From contig NZ_JAGGPP010000006.1 in assembly GCF_018613755.1 (NCBI RefSeq), positions 276,557 through 340,556 on the forward strand: a stretch of DNA of 64,000 nt, written 5' to 3'. This document shows, one piece after another, positions 36,318 to 44,040 of this stretch (the first letter of the stretch is position 1; each line of letters opens with the position of its first letter). The position numbers were made by a program, and so were the translations under genes. Source of the DNA: Arthrobacter sp. ISL-72 (GTDB taxonomy: Bacteria > Actinomycetota > Actinomycetes > Actinomycetales > Micrococcaceae). Under the pieces are notes generated by a model. It had not been told where the DNA came from and ran no database searches. It saw only the letters and a program-made list of their open reading frames with translations.

Positions 36318-37657
36318 CCCCACTGATCCTTGTTGGCATGGCGCTGGTTTTCCTCAGTTTTGCCGCCGTGCTGACCGCGGCCGAGGCCGCTTTTAATTTC
36401 CTGCCGCGCCACGACGCCGAGGAGGCCGTTCTTCGAAGCGACGGGCGGGCCCTGAAGGGCATCCTGGACCAGCCGGTGGCGCACATGCGCTCACTGCGGT
36501 TCTGGCGGATCTGGTTTGAGATGGCGTCGGCAGTGTCCGTTGCCGTCCTCCTGCACAGCCTCCTGGACAGTGTATGGCTCGCCGGGCTTGCCGCCACCGG
36601 AATCATGGCCCTCGTCGGCTTTGTAATCGTCGGGGTGTCGCCGCGGCAGCTGGGGCGTGCCCACGCCGCCGGCGTCGTCCGGTTCACCGCGCCGCTCATC
36701 CGTTTCCTATGCTGGGTATTGGGCCCCATTCCGGGGTGGCTCGTCGCCCTGGGCAGCGCCGTGGCACCGGGTGCGCGCGGCGGCGACGATGGCTCGTTCA
36801 GTGAGGAAGAATTCCGGGAACTGGTGGACCGCGCCACGGAATCGGACATGATCGAGGACAACGAGGCCGAGCTGATCCAGTCGGTGTTCGACTTCGGGGA
36901 CACCCTGGTCCGGGCCGTGATGGTGCCCCGCACGGACATCCTCAGCATTGATGCCGGGTCCAGCCTGCACCGGGCAATGTCCCTGTTCCTGCGGTCCGGA
37001 TACTCCCGGATGCCCGTCATCCGCGACAACACGGACAAGATTCTGGGCATCGTGTACCTCAAGGACGTTGCCGCCGCACTGCACGGCCTGGGTCCGGGCG
37101 AAGAACCGCCCCTTGTGGATGAACTGGCCCGCGAAGTGCGCTATGTCCCGGAGTCCAAGCCGGTCAGTGACCTGCTCCGGGAACTGCAGAAGGAATCCAC
37201 GCATGTGGCCATCGTGATCGACGAGTACGGCGGAACGGCCGGCCTGGTCACCCTCGAGGACCTCATCGAGGAGATTGTCGGCGAGATCGTGGATGAATAC
37301 GACACCGAGAGCGCCGAAGCCGTCGCACTTGGTGACGGCAGTTACCGGGTCAGTGCGCGGATGAGCATTGACGACCTCGGTGAGCTCTTCGACCGGGAGC
37401 TCGACGACGACGAAGTGGACACCGTGGGCGGCCTGCTGGCCAAAGCCCTCGGCAGGGTTCCCATCGTGGGCAGCACCGTCGAAGTGCACGGGATCTCGCT
37501 GCGGGCCGACCGCCTGGAGGGCCGCCGCAACAGGGTGAGCCATATCGTCGCGGCGCCCGTTGCAAAGGGCGCCCTAGCAGAACAGACTGACCTTGAAGAC
37601 CTTGTCGACGAGGCCGAAACAACGCAACAGGGAGTTCCACGTGAGCAAGCAGAATAA
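36314..37657 (+). CDS. CNNM/CorC-type membrane protein with CBS domains
   Basis: The 447-residue protein has an N-terminal DUF21 (CNNM) membrane domain, two CBS domains ([54 protein letters not shown]) and a C-terminal CorC/HlyC transporter-associated domain. Relatives transport Mg/Co or modulate it; the hemolysin label is historical. The GTG start overlaps the ybeY stop. The gene ends inside the start region of era. Confidence 0.92.
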   Translation: MTPLILVGMALVFLSFAAVLTAAEAAFNFLPRHDAEEAVLRSDGRALKGILDQPVAHMRSLRFWRIWFEMASAVSVAVLLHSLLDSVWLAGLAATGIMALVGFVIVGVSPRQLGRAHAAGVVRFTAPLIRFLCWVLGPIPGWLVALGSAVAPGARGGDDGSFSEEEFRELVDRATESDMIEDNEAELIQSVFDFGDTLVRAVMVPRTDILSIDAGSSLHRAMSLFLRSGYSRMPVIRDNTDKILGIVYLKDVAAALHGLGPGEEPPLVDELAREVRYVPESKPVSDLLRELQKESTHVAIVIDEYGGTAGLVTLEDLIEEIVGEIVDEYDTESAEAVALGDGSYRVSARMSIDDLGELFDRELDDDEVDTVGGLLAKALGRVPIVGSTVEVHGISLRADRLEGRRNRVSHIVAAPVAKGALAEQTDLEDLVDEAETTQQGVPREQAE

Positions 37658-38600
37658 AGCGGACGGCAGCGAGGCGTTTGGCGGCTTCCGGGCCGGATTT
37701 TCGATCCTCGTGGGCAGGCCCAACGCCGGAAAGTCCACGTTGACCAACGCCCTGGTGGGCCAAAAAGTCGCGATCACTTCGGCCAAGCCGCAGACAACGC
37801 GGCACACCATCCGGGGAATCGTCCACCGTGACGACGCCCAGCTGATCCTTGTCGATACGCCGGGCCTGCACCGGCCGCGGACACTGCTCGGCAAGCGCCT
37901 CAACGATCTCGTGGCCGACACCTTGTCCGAAGTGGACGCCATCGGCTTCTGCCTCCCGGCCAACGAAAAGATCGGACCGGGCGACCGCTTCATCGCCACG
38001 CAGCTGGCAGGGGTCGGGAAGAAGCCCATCATCGCCATTGTGACCAAGGCCGACCTCGTGGACCGGCAGGCACTGACGGAACAGCTGCTGGCCGTCGCCG
38101 CCCTGGGCCGTGAAGTCCTCGGCGAAGAGGGATGGAAGGACATCGTGCCCGTGTCGGCCACTGACGGTTTCCAGGTGGGCACGGTGGCAGATGTCCTGAT
38201 CAGCCACATGCCGCCGTCGCCGCCGCTTTATCCGGACGGCCACCTCACCGACGAGCCCGAGGCCGTCATGGTGGCCGAGCTTATCCGCGAAGCAGCGCTG
38301 GAGGGTGTCCGGGACGAGCTTCCGCACTCCCTGGCCGTGGTGGTGGAGGAGATTGTGCCCCGCGAGGGCCGGCCCGAGGACAGCCCGTTCCTTGACGTCA
38401 GGGTGAACCTCTACGTCGAGCGGCCGTCCCAGAAGGCCATCATCATCGGAAAGGGCGGCGCCCGGCTGCGGGAAGTCGGCACCAACGCGCGCAAGGGAAT
38501 CGAAGCGCTGCTCGGAACACGGGTCTACCTGGACCTGCACGTGAAGGTCGCCAAGGACTGGCAACGGGATCCAAAGCAGCTGGTCAAGCTTGGTTTCTAG
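37641..38600 (+). CDS. era: GTPase Era
   Basis: The 319-residue GTPase has G1 GRPNAGKST, G2 TTRHTIRG, G3 DTPGLH, G4 TKAD and G5 SAT, followed by a KH domain (KAIIIGKGGARLREVGTNAR). It binds the 16S rRNA 3' end and helps assemble the 30S subunit, fitting its place after ybeY. The GTG at 37641, with GGGAG upstream, overlaps the previous gene by 17 bases. Confidence 0.96.
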   Translation: MSKQNKADGSEAFGGFRAGFSILVGRPNAGKSTLTNALVGQKVAITSAKPQTTRHTIRGIVHRDDAQLILVDTPGLHRPRTLLGKRLNDLVADTLSEVDAIGFCLPANEKIGPGDRFIATQLAGVGKKPIIAIVTKADLVDRQALTEQLLAVAALGREVLGEEGWKDIVPVSATDGFQVGTVADVLISHMPPSPPLYPDGHLTDEPEAVMVAELIREAALEGVRDELPHSLAVVVEEIVPREGRPEDSPFLDVRVNLYVERPSQKAIIIGKGGARLREVGTNARKGIEALLGTRVYLDLHVKVAKDWQRDPKQLVKLGF

Positions 38601-38620
38601 GCGCCGCCGTTTTTCCTGAG

Positions 38621-38643
38621 GACCCGGGGCTCGTCCCCGGGTC
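38621..38643 (+). terminator. Hairpin after era
   Basis: The perfect nine-base stem GACCCGGGG / CCCCGGGTC with loop CTCGT lies 20 bases past the era stop. There is no U-run, so termination may be Rho-dependent or the hairpin may protect the 3' end. Confidence 0.5.
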
Positions 38644-38756
38644 GCCGCCGCCAGCCTGCCCGCCGCCAGCCTGCCCGGTCGCCGCCGCCAGCCTGCCCGC
38701 CGTCAGCCTGCCGGCCGTCTGCCTGCCCGCCGTCAGCCTGCCCGCCTGCGGCGGCT
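38644..38756. repeat. Short imperfect tandem repeats (about 15 bases)
   Basis: At least six copies of a CGCC(G)(C/T)CAGCCTGCC-type unit are strung together between era and the LCP gene. The block is GC-extreme. On the minus strand it would read as Ala/Gly/Arg/Leu repeats, but there is no credible gene. It looks like a slippage-prone spacer. Confidence 0.75.
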
Positions 38757-38832
38757 TCGGCGCATCGGGCATTTTCCCAGTCTCGGCCACTAAAATGGTC
38801 CGAACCGTGTTTTTTAGAGGAAGGTACACTTC

Positions 38833-40407
38833 GTGGTGCGACGCCGAGACACCCCCGGACAAGGCGCTGGTTCGCCAGTCTCCGACGCCGCAGCCCGGCA
38901 CTCGGATAACAAGGCGATGGGCCCTGCCCGGCATCTGGGCGTTATGCACGGCAGGCCGGCGTGGCTGAAAATGACCACCGCCGCCCTCGCCATCCTGCTG
39001 GTGGGCGGCCTTGCCTTCGCCGCTTTCTGGGTTGTTCGTCTACAGATGAACATCAGCAAGGCACCCCTTGGCGCCGGCAGCAGCCGGACCGAGGACCCGG
39101 TCAATGACTCCACCGACCGGATGCAGATCCTGATCCTCGGCTCGGACACCCGGGACGGCAAGAACTCCGAATACGGTGAAGCCGATCTGTCCTCGGGATA
39201 CGGCCAGTCGGACGTCATGATGATGATGGACATCTCCGCGGACAACAAGCGCGTCAGCGTCATCAGCTTCCCTCGGGATCTCCTGGTGGACATCCCCGAA
39301 TGCACGGACCAGAAGACGGGCCAGGTGTTTCCGGCGCAGAGCGGCGTGATGATTAACGAGGCCATGAAGCAAGCCGGCATCGGCTGCGCCGTTGACACCG
39401 TCAACAAACTGACAGGCCTTGAGATCGACCACTTCATGATGGCGGATTTCAATGCCGTCAAGGAGCTCTCCAACGCCGTAGGCGGGGTGGAAGTCTGCAT
39501 CAGCGACGCCGTCTACGACCCCGATTCCCGGCTCCGTCTTCCGGCCGGATCCTCCCAGGTCCAGGGCGAACAGGCCCTTGCCTTCCTGCGGACCCGGCAT
39601 GCCTTCGCCGACGGCGGGGACCTCGGCCGGATCAAGGCGCAGCAGGGTTTCCTGTCGTCGCTGACCCGGAAAATCAAGGATGACGGAACGCTGTCCGATC
39701 CCCAGAAGATGCTCAAAATTGCCGATGTGGTCACGCAGAATCTGACCGTCGACGACGGACTGGCCTCGGTTCCTTCCCTGCTGACCATCGGCAACCGCCT
39801 CAAGAACATCGATATCAGTAAGGTGGCGTTCGTGGCCGTACCCACGACGCCGGCGCCCACCGACCCGAACAGGCTCGCCGTTGCCGAGCCGGCAGCGTCC
39901 CAGCTTTTCGCGGCGCTGCAGAAGGACGTCGACCTCACCGACCCGACGGCGCCGCCGAGCCCTAGCCCGGAGCCAACGGAATCCGCACCAGCGCCCTCAC
40001 CTTCGACGCCGGTCGAAACTGCGCCACCCGCCTATGATAAAGCGCTGCAACCGGTGACGGTTGCGAACGGAACAGGCGTTGAGACGCGTGCGCAGGAGAT
40101 AGCCCAGGCCGTTATTGGCGGCGGCTTCAGCCAGGTGGCCCAGCTGGTGGCGCAGCCGGTTCAGAAGACTGCCGTGTACTACGGTCCCGGCTTCGAGAAA
40201 GTCGCGGCGGACGTAGCGGCGTTACTTGAGATCCCGGCTACCCAGGTTCTTCCCGAACCCAGCGTCAGCGGTGTCCAGGTCTTTGCGGGAGCGGACTTTA
40301 CATCCGGCGCCAAGATGGGCGCGGTGGCTCTGCCAAGCGACATCGTCAACCAGACGGCCGGGGACACCGTGTGCCAGCAGGCCAACCCTGACCTGATCAC
40401 CTACTAG
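38833..40407 (+). CDS. LytR-CpsA-Psr (LCP) family cell-wall ligase
   Basis: The 524-residue protein has a cytoplasmic basic N-terminus and a membrane helix ([20 protein letters not shown]). The LCP catalytic domain shows ILILGSDTRDGKNS, SVISFPRDLLVDIP and LAFLRTRHAFADGGDLGRIK with the pyrophosphate-binding arginines. A Pro/Ser-rich linker leads to a LytR_C domain (LQPVTVANGTGVETRAQEIA). LCP enzymes attach teichoic-acid-like or other glycopolymers to peptidoglycan. The GTG start is at 38833 or 38836. Confidence 0.93.
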   Translation: MVRRRDTPGQGAGSPVSDAAARHSDNKAMGPARHLGVMHGRPAWLKMTTAALAILLVGGLAFAAFWVVRLQMNISKAPLGAGSSRTEDPVNDSTDRMQILILGSDTRDGKNSEYGEADLSSGYGQSDVMMMMDISADNKRVSVISFPRDLLVDIPECTDQKTGQVFPAQSGVMINEAMKQAGIGCAVDTVNKLTGLEIDHFMMADFNAVKELSNAVGGVEVCISDAVYDPDSRLRLPAGSSQVQGEQALAFLRTRHAFADGGDLGRIKAQQGFLSSLTRKIKDDGTLSDPQKMLKIADVVTQNLTVDDGLASVPSLLTIGNRLKNIDISKVAFVAVPTTPAPTDPNRLAVAEPAASQLFAALQKDVDLTDPTAPPSPSPEPTESAPAPSPSTPVETAPPAYDKALQPVTVANGTGVETRAQEIAQAVIGGGFSQVAQLVAQPVQKTAVYYGPGFEKVAADVAALLEIPATQVLPEPSVSGVQVFAGADFTSGAKMGAVALPSDIVNQTAGDTVCQQANPDLITY

Positions 40408-40416
40408 CAGGGCGGC

Positions 40417-40962
40417 GTGCTGAAGAGCGAAGTGACTGACTCAAGCGAAGCCCTGTTCATAGGTGGCCGCTCCGGGGTGGGTAAGTCGAGTGCTGCCTAT
40501 GAACTTCACTCCCAGCTGTCAAGCAGGGACGTCCGGCATTGCCTGATTGAGGGCGACAACCTGGATATGGCCCATCCGCTCCCCTGGGTGCATGGGCTGG
40601 CCGAGAAGAACCTGGCCGCCATGTGGAAGAACTATCGTGAGCTTGGCTACCGACGCCTGATCTACACCAACACGGTCAGCGTCCGGCTGACGCAGCAACT
40701 TGCAACTGCAATGGGGGACAAGCCCAAGATCATCGCTGTATTGCTCACGGCCAACGATAAGACCGCCTACAACAGGCTTGCAGGTCGGGAAACCGGGTCG
40801 GAACTGGACGCCCACTATGGCCGAAGCCAAACGGCCGCCCGGGACCTCGATCTTCACACGCCTCCATGGGTGCATCGCGTCAGCACTGACGGCCGCTCGC
40901 CCACAGACGTCGCAGCTACGATTTTGGCCCTGACAGGCTGGACACACAGGCTCCCGGCATGA
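40417..40962 (+). CDS. P-loop ATP-binding protein, kinase-like
   Basis: The 181-residue protein has Walker A FIGGRSGVGKSSAAYEL near residue 16, an EGDNLDMAHPLPW segment that may bind substrate, and a C-terminal lid-like region (NRLAGRETGSELDAHYGRSQ). It resembles small nucleotide or antibiotic kinases (AAA_33-like). Substrate unknown. It begins ten bases after the LCP gene with a GTG at 40417. Confidence 0.75.
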   Translation: MLKSEVTDSSEALFIGGRSGVGKSSAAYELHSQLSSRDVRHCLIEGDNLDMAHPLPWVHGLAEKNLAAMWKNYRELGYRRLIYTNTVSVRLTQQLATAMGDKPKIIAVLLTANDKTAYNRLAGRETGSELDAHYGRSQTAARDLDLHTPPWVHRVSTDGRSPTDVAATILALTGWTHRLPA

Positions 40963-41022
40963 GAGTCAAGAGCACGCTCGGTTCCATCCTCCACGGACAC
41001 TCCCCACGCTGCTCCTGGCACG

Positions 41023-41421
41023 TCACTCCGTCACAGTATCGGCATGGCGATGGGCCACTCTCCATTCGCCGCCCTCACGGCGATACACCTGGGTTGCGCG
41101 GAGGATAAAAGTGCGAGGCTTGCCGTCGACGGAGGTCGAGATGTGCTCCAAGCCGGCGGTGTAGGCCACAGAACCTGCCACGTCATTCGTTTGGAGATCG
41201 AACGCATACGATGTGCAGTCGGAGAAACTCTTTTCGAGGAACGTGAAAGTTTCGTCCACCTCGTGCTGGCCGTCGGCGTTGCGCCACGCACCCAGGATGC
41301 TGACGGGCTCGTTACGTGACCAGATTTCCCGACGCGGGGCGGCGTCACCATTGTGAAGGGCGAGCTCTGCCTGATACAGCCCGGTCTTGACCCAAGTGAG
41401 AAAGTCATCGCGGTCGGACAT
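41023..41421 (-). CDS. NTF2/SnoaL-like protein
   Basis: The 132-residue protein has an alpha-beta cone fold pattern: LTWVKTGLYQAELALHNGDA, WSRNEPVSILGAW, VAGSVAYTAGLEH and VYRREGGEWRVAHRHAD, the typical last strand of SnoaL_3/YybH-type proteins. Members are enzymes or ligand binders of many kinds; no specific role can be given. Confidence 0.8.
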   Translation of the reverse strand: MSDRDDFLTWVKTGLYQAELALHNGDAAPRREIWSRNEPVSILGAWRNADGQHEVDETFTFLEKSFSDCTSYAFDLQTNDVAGSVAYTAGLEHISTSVDGKPRTFILRATQVYRREGGEWRVAHRHADTVTE

Positions 41422-41542
41422 CCCGCCAACCTACTCGCCGTTCAACGGCCGGTGCAATGGGGTTGGACTCTGTCTCCGGTCCGGGCACCGCCCCTATCGA
41501 GCCGGTGACCACGGGCAGACGACCGCCACGGATTCGCGGTGC

Positions 41543-42070
41543 TTACCGAGGGGGGAGGCTTAGCTGTTTGGCATGGAAGTCAAAGTGCAGCGTGGGGTAG
41601 ACGTAGACATCGGCTAGCGTCATCCTTTCGGCGAAGAAGGGGTCCCAGCGTGTCGGGAAGGCCATGGTCAGGGCCAGTGACCTATCGGATTCGCGTGCGA
41701 GATGCCGGGCAAGGGCGTCGGTGACGCGCTCGAGTTTCCGCAGCATGCGGTTTCGGTTAAAGACCAGGGAGGCCGCGCGCGATCCCCAGTAGTTCACGAC
41801 ATCAAAGGGCCGTGCGCAGGCGTTCAGGAGCCGGGCAAATCCCTTCCCCAGAACGGGTGGGAGGTGGCCGAAGAGCTTCACCATGGGGAGCAGTGCCAGG
41901 ACGACCATGTAGCCGAAGACCATGTGGAACAGGAGTTGTTCATTCGTCCAGCGGGTTCCTGAACTGCGTCGGCGGAGGTCCTCATCGCGGGCGTGGGCGA
42001 GGGTCTCGCGCAGTGTTGAGCAGGCGCGGCTGTATTCGCTGATGATCTGTTCGCGGCCGGTGTCCGTCAT
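41543..42070 (-). CDS. DinB-like protein coupled to the aquaporin gene
   Basis: The 175-residue four-helix protein has DinB-type histidines (LLFHMVFGYM, TLHFDFHAKQL), and the TRWTNEQLLFHM opening is characteristic. The second helix region MVVLALLPMVKLFGHLPPVL is unusually hydrophobic for a DinB protein. It overlaps the aquaporin-like gene by ATGA, so it is co-translated with an arsenic-cluster channel. Many DinB proteins are thiol-dependent metalloenzymes (mycothiol, bacillithiol); such a role is possible but unproven here. Confidence 0.75.
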   Translation of the reverse strand: MTDTGREQIISEYSRACSTLRETLAHARDEDLRRRSSGTRWTNEQLLFHMVFGYMVVLALLPMVKLFGHLPPVLGKGFARLLNACARPFDVVNYWGSRAASLVFNRNRMLRKLERVTDALARHLARESDRSLALTMAFPTRWDPFFAERMTLADVYVYPTLHFDFHAKQLSLPPR

Positions 42071-42807
42071 GAGTCGGCCGTATCGGCGTGGTGGGGGATG
42101 ACGACGTCGTCGGCGGCCCGGCCCGCGGACGGGAACAGGACTAGGAGGAGACCCACCCCTGCGGCGGCGCCGGCCAGCTGTGCCACGATGAAGCCGGGCA
42201 CTGAGCCGGGGGCGATTCCGGCGAAGGTGTCACTGAAGATCCGCCCAACCGTCACGGCCGGGTTCGCGAACGATGTGGAGGACGTGAACCAGTAGGCGGC
42301 CCCGATGTATGCGCCGACGGCCGGCGCGGCCAGGACGCCGCGGGAGGTCCGGGCCAGGGCGAAGATCAGCAGGATCAGCCCGGCGGTCGCGACGATCTCG
42401 CCCACAACATGCCCGCCCGTCAGGCGCTCCTTTACGGAAATCGAGGTTTCGACGTCGAACATCGCGTTGGCCAGGACGCTTCCCCCGATGCCCCCGGTGA
42501 CTTGGGCAACCACGTAGGTGCCGAGTTCGGGAAGGGTCAGCCCGGCGCCGCTGCGCCGCCCGAGCGCCCAGTCGGCCAGGGAGACCACGGGATTGAAATG
42601 GGCTCCGCTGACCGGCCCCAACATCAGGATCAGCACGGTCAGGCCCAACACCGTCGCGGTGCTGTTCTCCAGCAACTGCAGGCCGACGTCACCGGGGGAC
42701 AGCTGCTCTGCCGCGATGCCCGAGCCGACCACGATGGACACGAGAAGGCAGGTGCCGAGCAGCTCCGCGATGGCACGCCGCCACAACGGCGGCTGGGGTG
42801 AATTCAT
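42067..42807 (-). CDS. Aquaporin-family (MIP) channel of the arsenic cluster
   Basis: The 246-residue protein has six membrane helices and two half-helix motifs: HFNPVVSLADW in the first repeat (NPV instead of NPA) and FANPAVTVGRIF in the second. The N-terminus RRAIAELLGTCLLVSIVVGS is typical of MIP proteins. It lies head to head with an ArsR-family gene; such aquaglyceroporins (AqpS-like) let arsenite leave after arsenate reduction. The ATG at 42807 shares bases with a possible start of the arsR gene. Confidence 0.85.
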   Translation of the reverse strand: MNSPQPPLWRRAIAELLGTCLLVSIVVGSGIAAEQLSPGDVGLQLLENSTATVLGLTVLILMLGPVSGAHFNPVVSLADWALGRRSGAGLTLPELGTYVVAQVTGGIGGSVLANAMFDVETSISVKERLTGGHVVGEIVATAGLILLIFALARTSRGVLAAPAVGAYIGAAYWFTSSTSFANPAVTVGRIFSDTFAGIAPGSVPGFIVAQLAGAAAGVGLLLVLFPSAGRAADDVVIPHHADTADS

Positions 42808-42834
42808 GCTCACCAGCTCGACCGAGGAAATTAA

Positions 42835-42850
42835 CTCAGTCAAACTTGAG
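42835..42850. promoter_or_regulatory. Possible ArsR operator
   Basis: CTCAGTCAAACTTGAG has inverted ends (CTCA-N8-TGAG) and lies between the divergent aquaporin and arsR-fusion genes, if arsR starts at 42854. On the minus strand TTTGACT within it could be a -35 element of the aquaporin promoter. A repressor bound here could control both directions. Confidence 0.4.
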
Positions 42851-42853
42851 CCA

Positions 42854-43528
42854 ATGGAATCTGAGCTAAGTGGCGCTTTCCGGGGACGGGTCGCCAAACA
42901 TGCAGCCTTGGCCGACGCGGGCCGCCTGCGCATAGTCGACCTCCTGACCTTGGGGGACCTTTCTCCCTCCGAGCTCCAAGCGGAGCTGGGAATGCCCTCA
43001 AACCTGCTCTCCCACCACCTGCGCACCCTGGAAGAGGCCGGCCTGGTGGCCCGGCACCGTTCCGAAGCCGACAGGCGGCGCAGCTACATCCGGCTCGCCT
43101 TCGGCGCACTGGAAGGCGTCGTTCCCGGCGCTGAACAGGGCGCCCGGCGCGTCCTGTTCGTCTGCACACGCAACAGTGCCCGCTCACAGCTGGCCGCCGC
43201 GCTCTGGCAGCAGGCCAGTGAAATCCCTGCAGCCTCCGCCGGAACGCATCCGGCAGAACGGATCGCCCGCGGTGCCCTCGAAGTCGCCGGCCGCCACGGC
43301 CTCAACCTGGCCGACGCCGCCCCGCGCCGCCTCGACCAGGTCCTGGGGGAAGCGGACTTCGTGGTCACTGTGTGCGACAACGCCCACGAGGAACTTACCG
43401 GCCTGGATGCAGTCCACTGGTCCATACCCGACCCCGTTCGCCTGGGCACGCCTGAAGCGTTCGAGCACGCCTATGAGGACATCTCCCACCGCGTCAACGA
43501 CCTCGCACCCCGCCTCCTGGCAGCATGA
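42854..43528 (+). CDS. ArsR-type repressor fused to a low-molecular-weight phosphatase-like arsenate reductase domain
   Basis: Residues 1-90 are a winged helix (AKHAALADAGRLRIVDLLTL, NLLSHHLRTLEEAGLVARHR). Residues 95-224 are a phosphatase/ArsC domain with the P-loop VLFVCTRNSARSQLAAALW (CX5R), SAGTHPAERIARGALEVAGR and the Asp in SIPDPVRLG. It lacks the obvious ArsR metal-binding CxC. Both parts are in one frame. An upstream ATG at 42806 would add 16 residues but cover the operator-like repeat, so 42854 is preferred. Confidence 0.88.
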   Translation: MESELSGAFRGRVAKHAALADAGRLRIVDLLTLGDLSPSELQAELGMPSNLLSHHLRTLEEAGLVARHRSEADRRRSYIRLAFGALEGVVPGAEQGARRVLFVCTRNSARSQLAAALWQQASEIPAASAGTHPAERIARGALEVAGRHGLNLADAAPRRLDQVLGEADFVVTVCDNAHEELTGLDAVHWSIPDPVRLGTPEAFEHAYEDISHRVNDLAPRLLAA

Positions 43529-43603
43529 ATGCAGCCTGCTCTCCAGGGAGAGCCGCATTACCAGCAACACCGAATCGTCATCAACATCAACCCAGGAGAA
43601 AAC

Positions 43604-44026
43604 GTGGGCACCGAAACTGCTAAGAAGCCAGCCGTCCTGTTCGTCTGCAGCAAGAACGGCGGCAAGTCCCAGCTCGCCGTCGGGCTCATGCGGCAACTGG
43701 CCGCCGGCAGCGTCGACGTATACTCGGCAGGCACCAAACCCGGCAAGGACCTGAACCCCCTTGCCGTGGAATCCCTGACCGAACTCGGCATCGACGTCAC
43801 TGGCGAACACCCCAAACCTGTCACCGATGACGTCATCGACGCTGTTGACGTCGTCGTTGTCCTGGGCACCGAAGCGAAGCTCGAACCCCGCGACGGAACC
43901 CGGTTCGAACTCTGGGAAACCGATGAACCGTCGGAACGGGGCATCGAAGGCATGGAGCGCATGCGGCTCGTCCGCGATGACATCAAAAGCCGCGTCCAGC
44001 AGCTCTACTCCACCCTCGCCCGATAG
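43604..44026 (+). CDS. arsC: Arsenate-mycothiol transferase-type arsenate reductase
   Basis: The 140-residue low-molecular-weight phosphatase-fold protein has the P-loop VLFVCSKNGGKSQLA: Cys at residue 15, with Lys where ordinary members have Arg. The same CxxNGGKSQ form is known from mycothiol-dependent ArsC1 enzymes of corynebacteria. SAGTKPGKDLNPLAVESLTE and the C-terminal WETDEPSERGIEGMERMRL complete the fold. It makes arsenite from arsenate with mycothiol. The GTG start at 43604 follows AGGAGA. Confidence 0.88.
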   Translation: MGTETAKKPAVLFVCSKNGGKSQLAVGLMRQLAAGSVDVYSAGTKPGKDLNPLAVESLTELGIDVTGEHPKPVTDDVIDAVDVVVVLGTEAKLEPRDGTRFELWETDEPSERGIEGMERMRLVRDDIKSRVQQLYSTLAR

Positions 44027-44040
44027 CGGCTTTCCCCCGA

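Noticed and set aside
38644..38756. CRISPR-like array
   Set aside because: The units are contiguous imperfect tandem repeats without unique spacers, and no cas genes are nearby.
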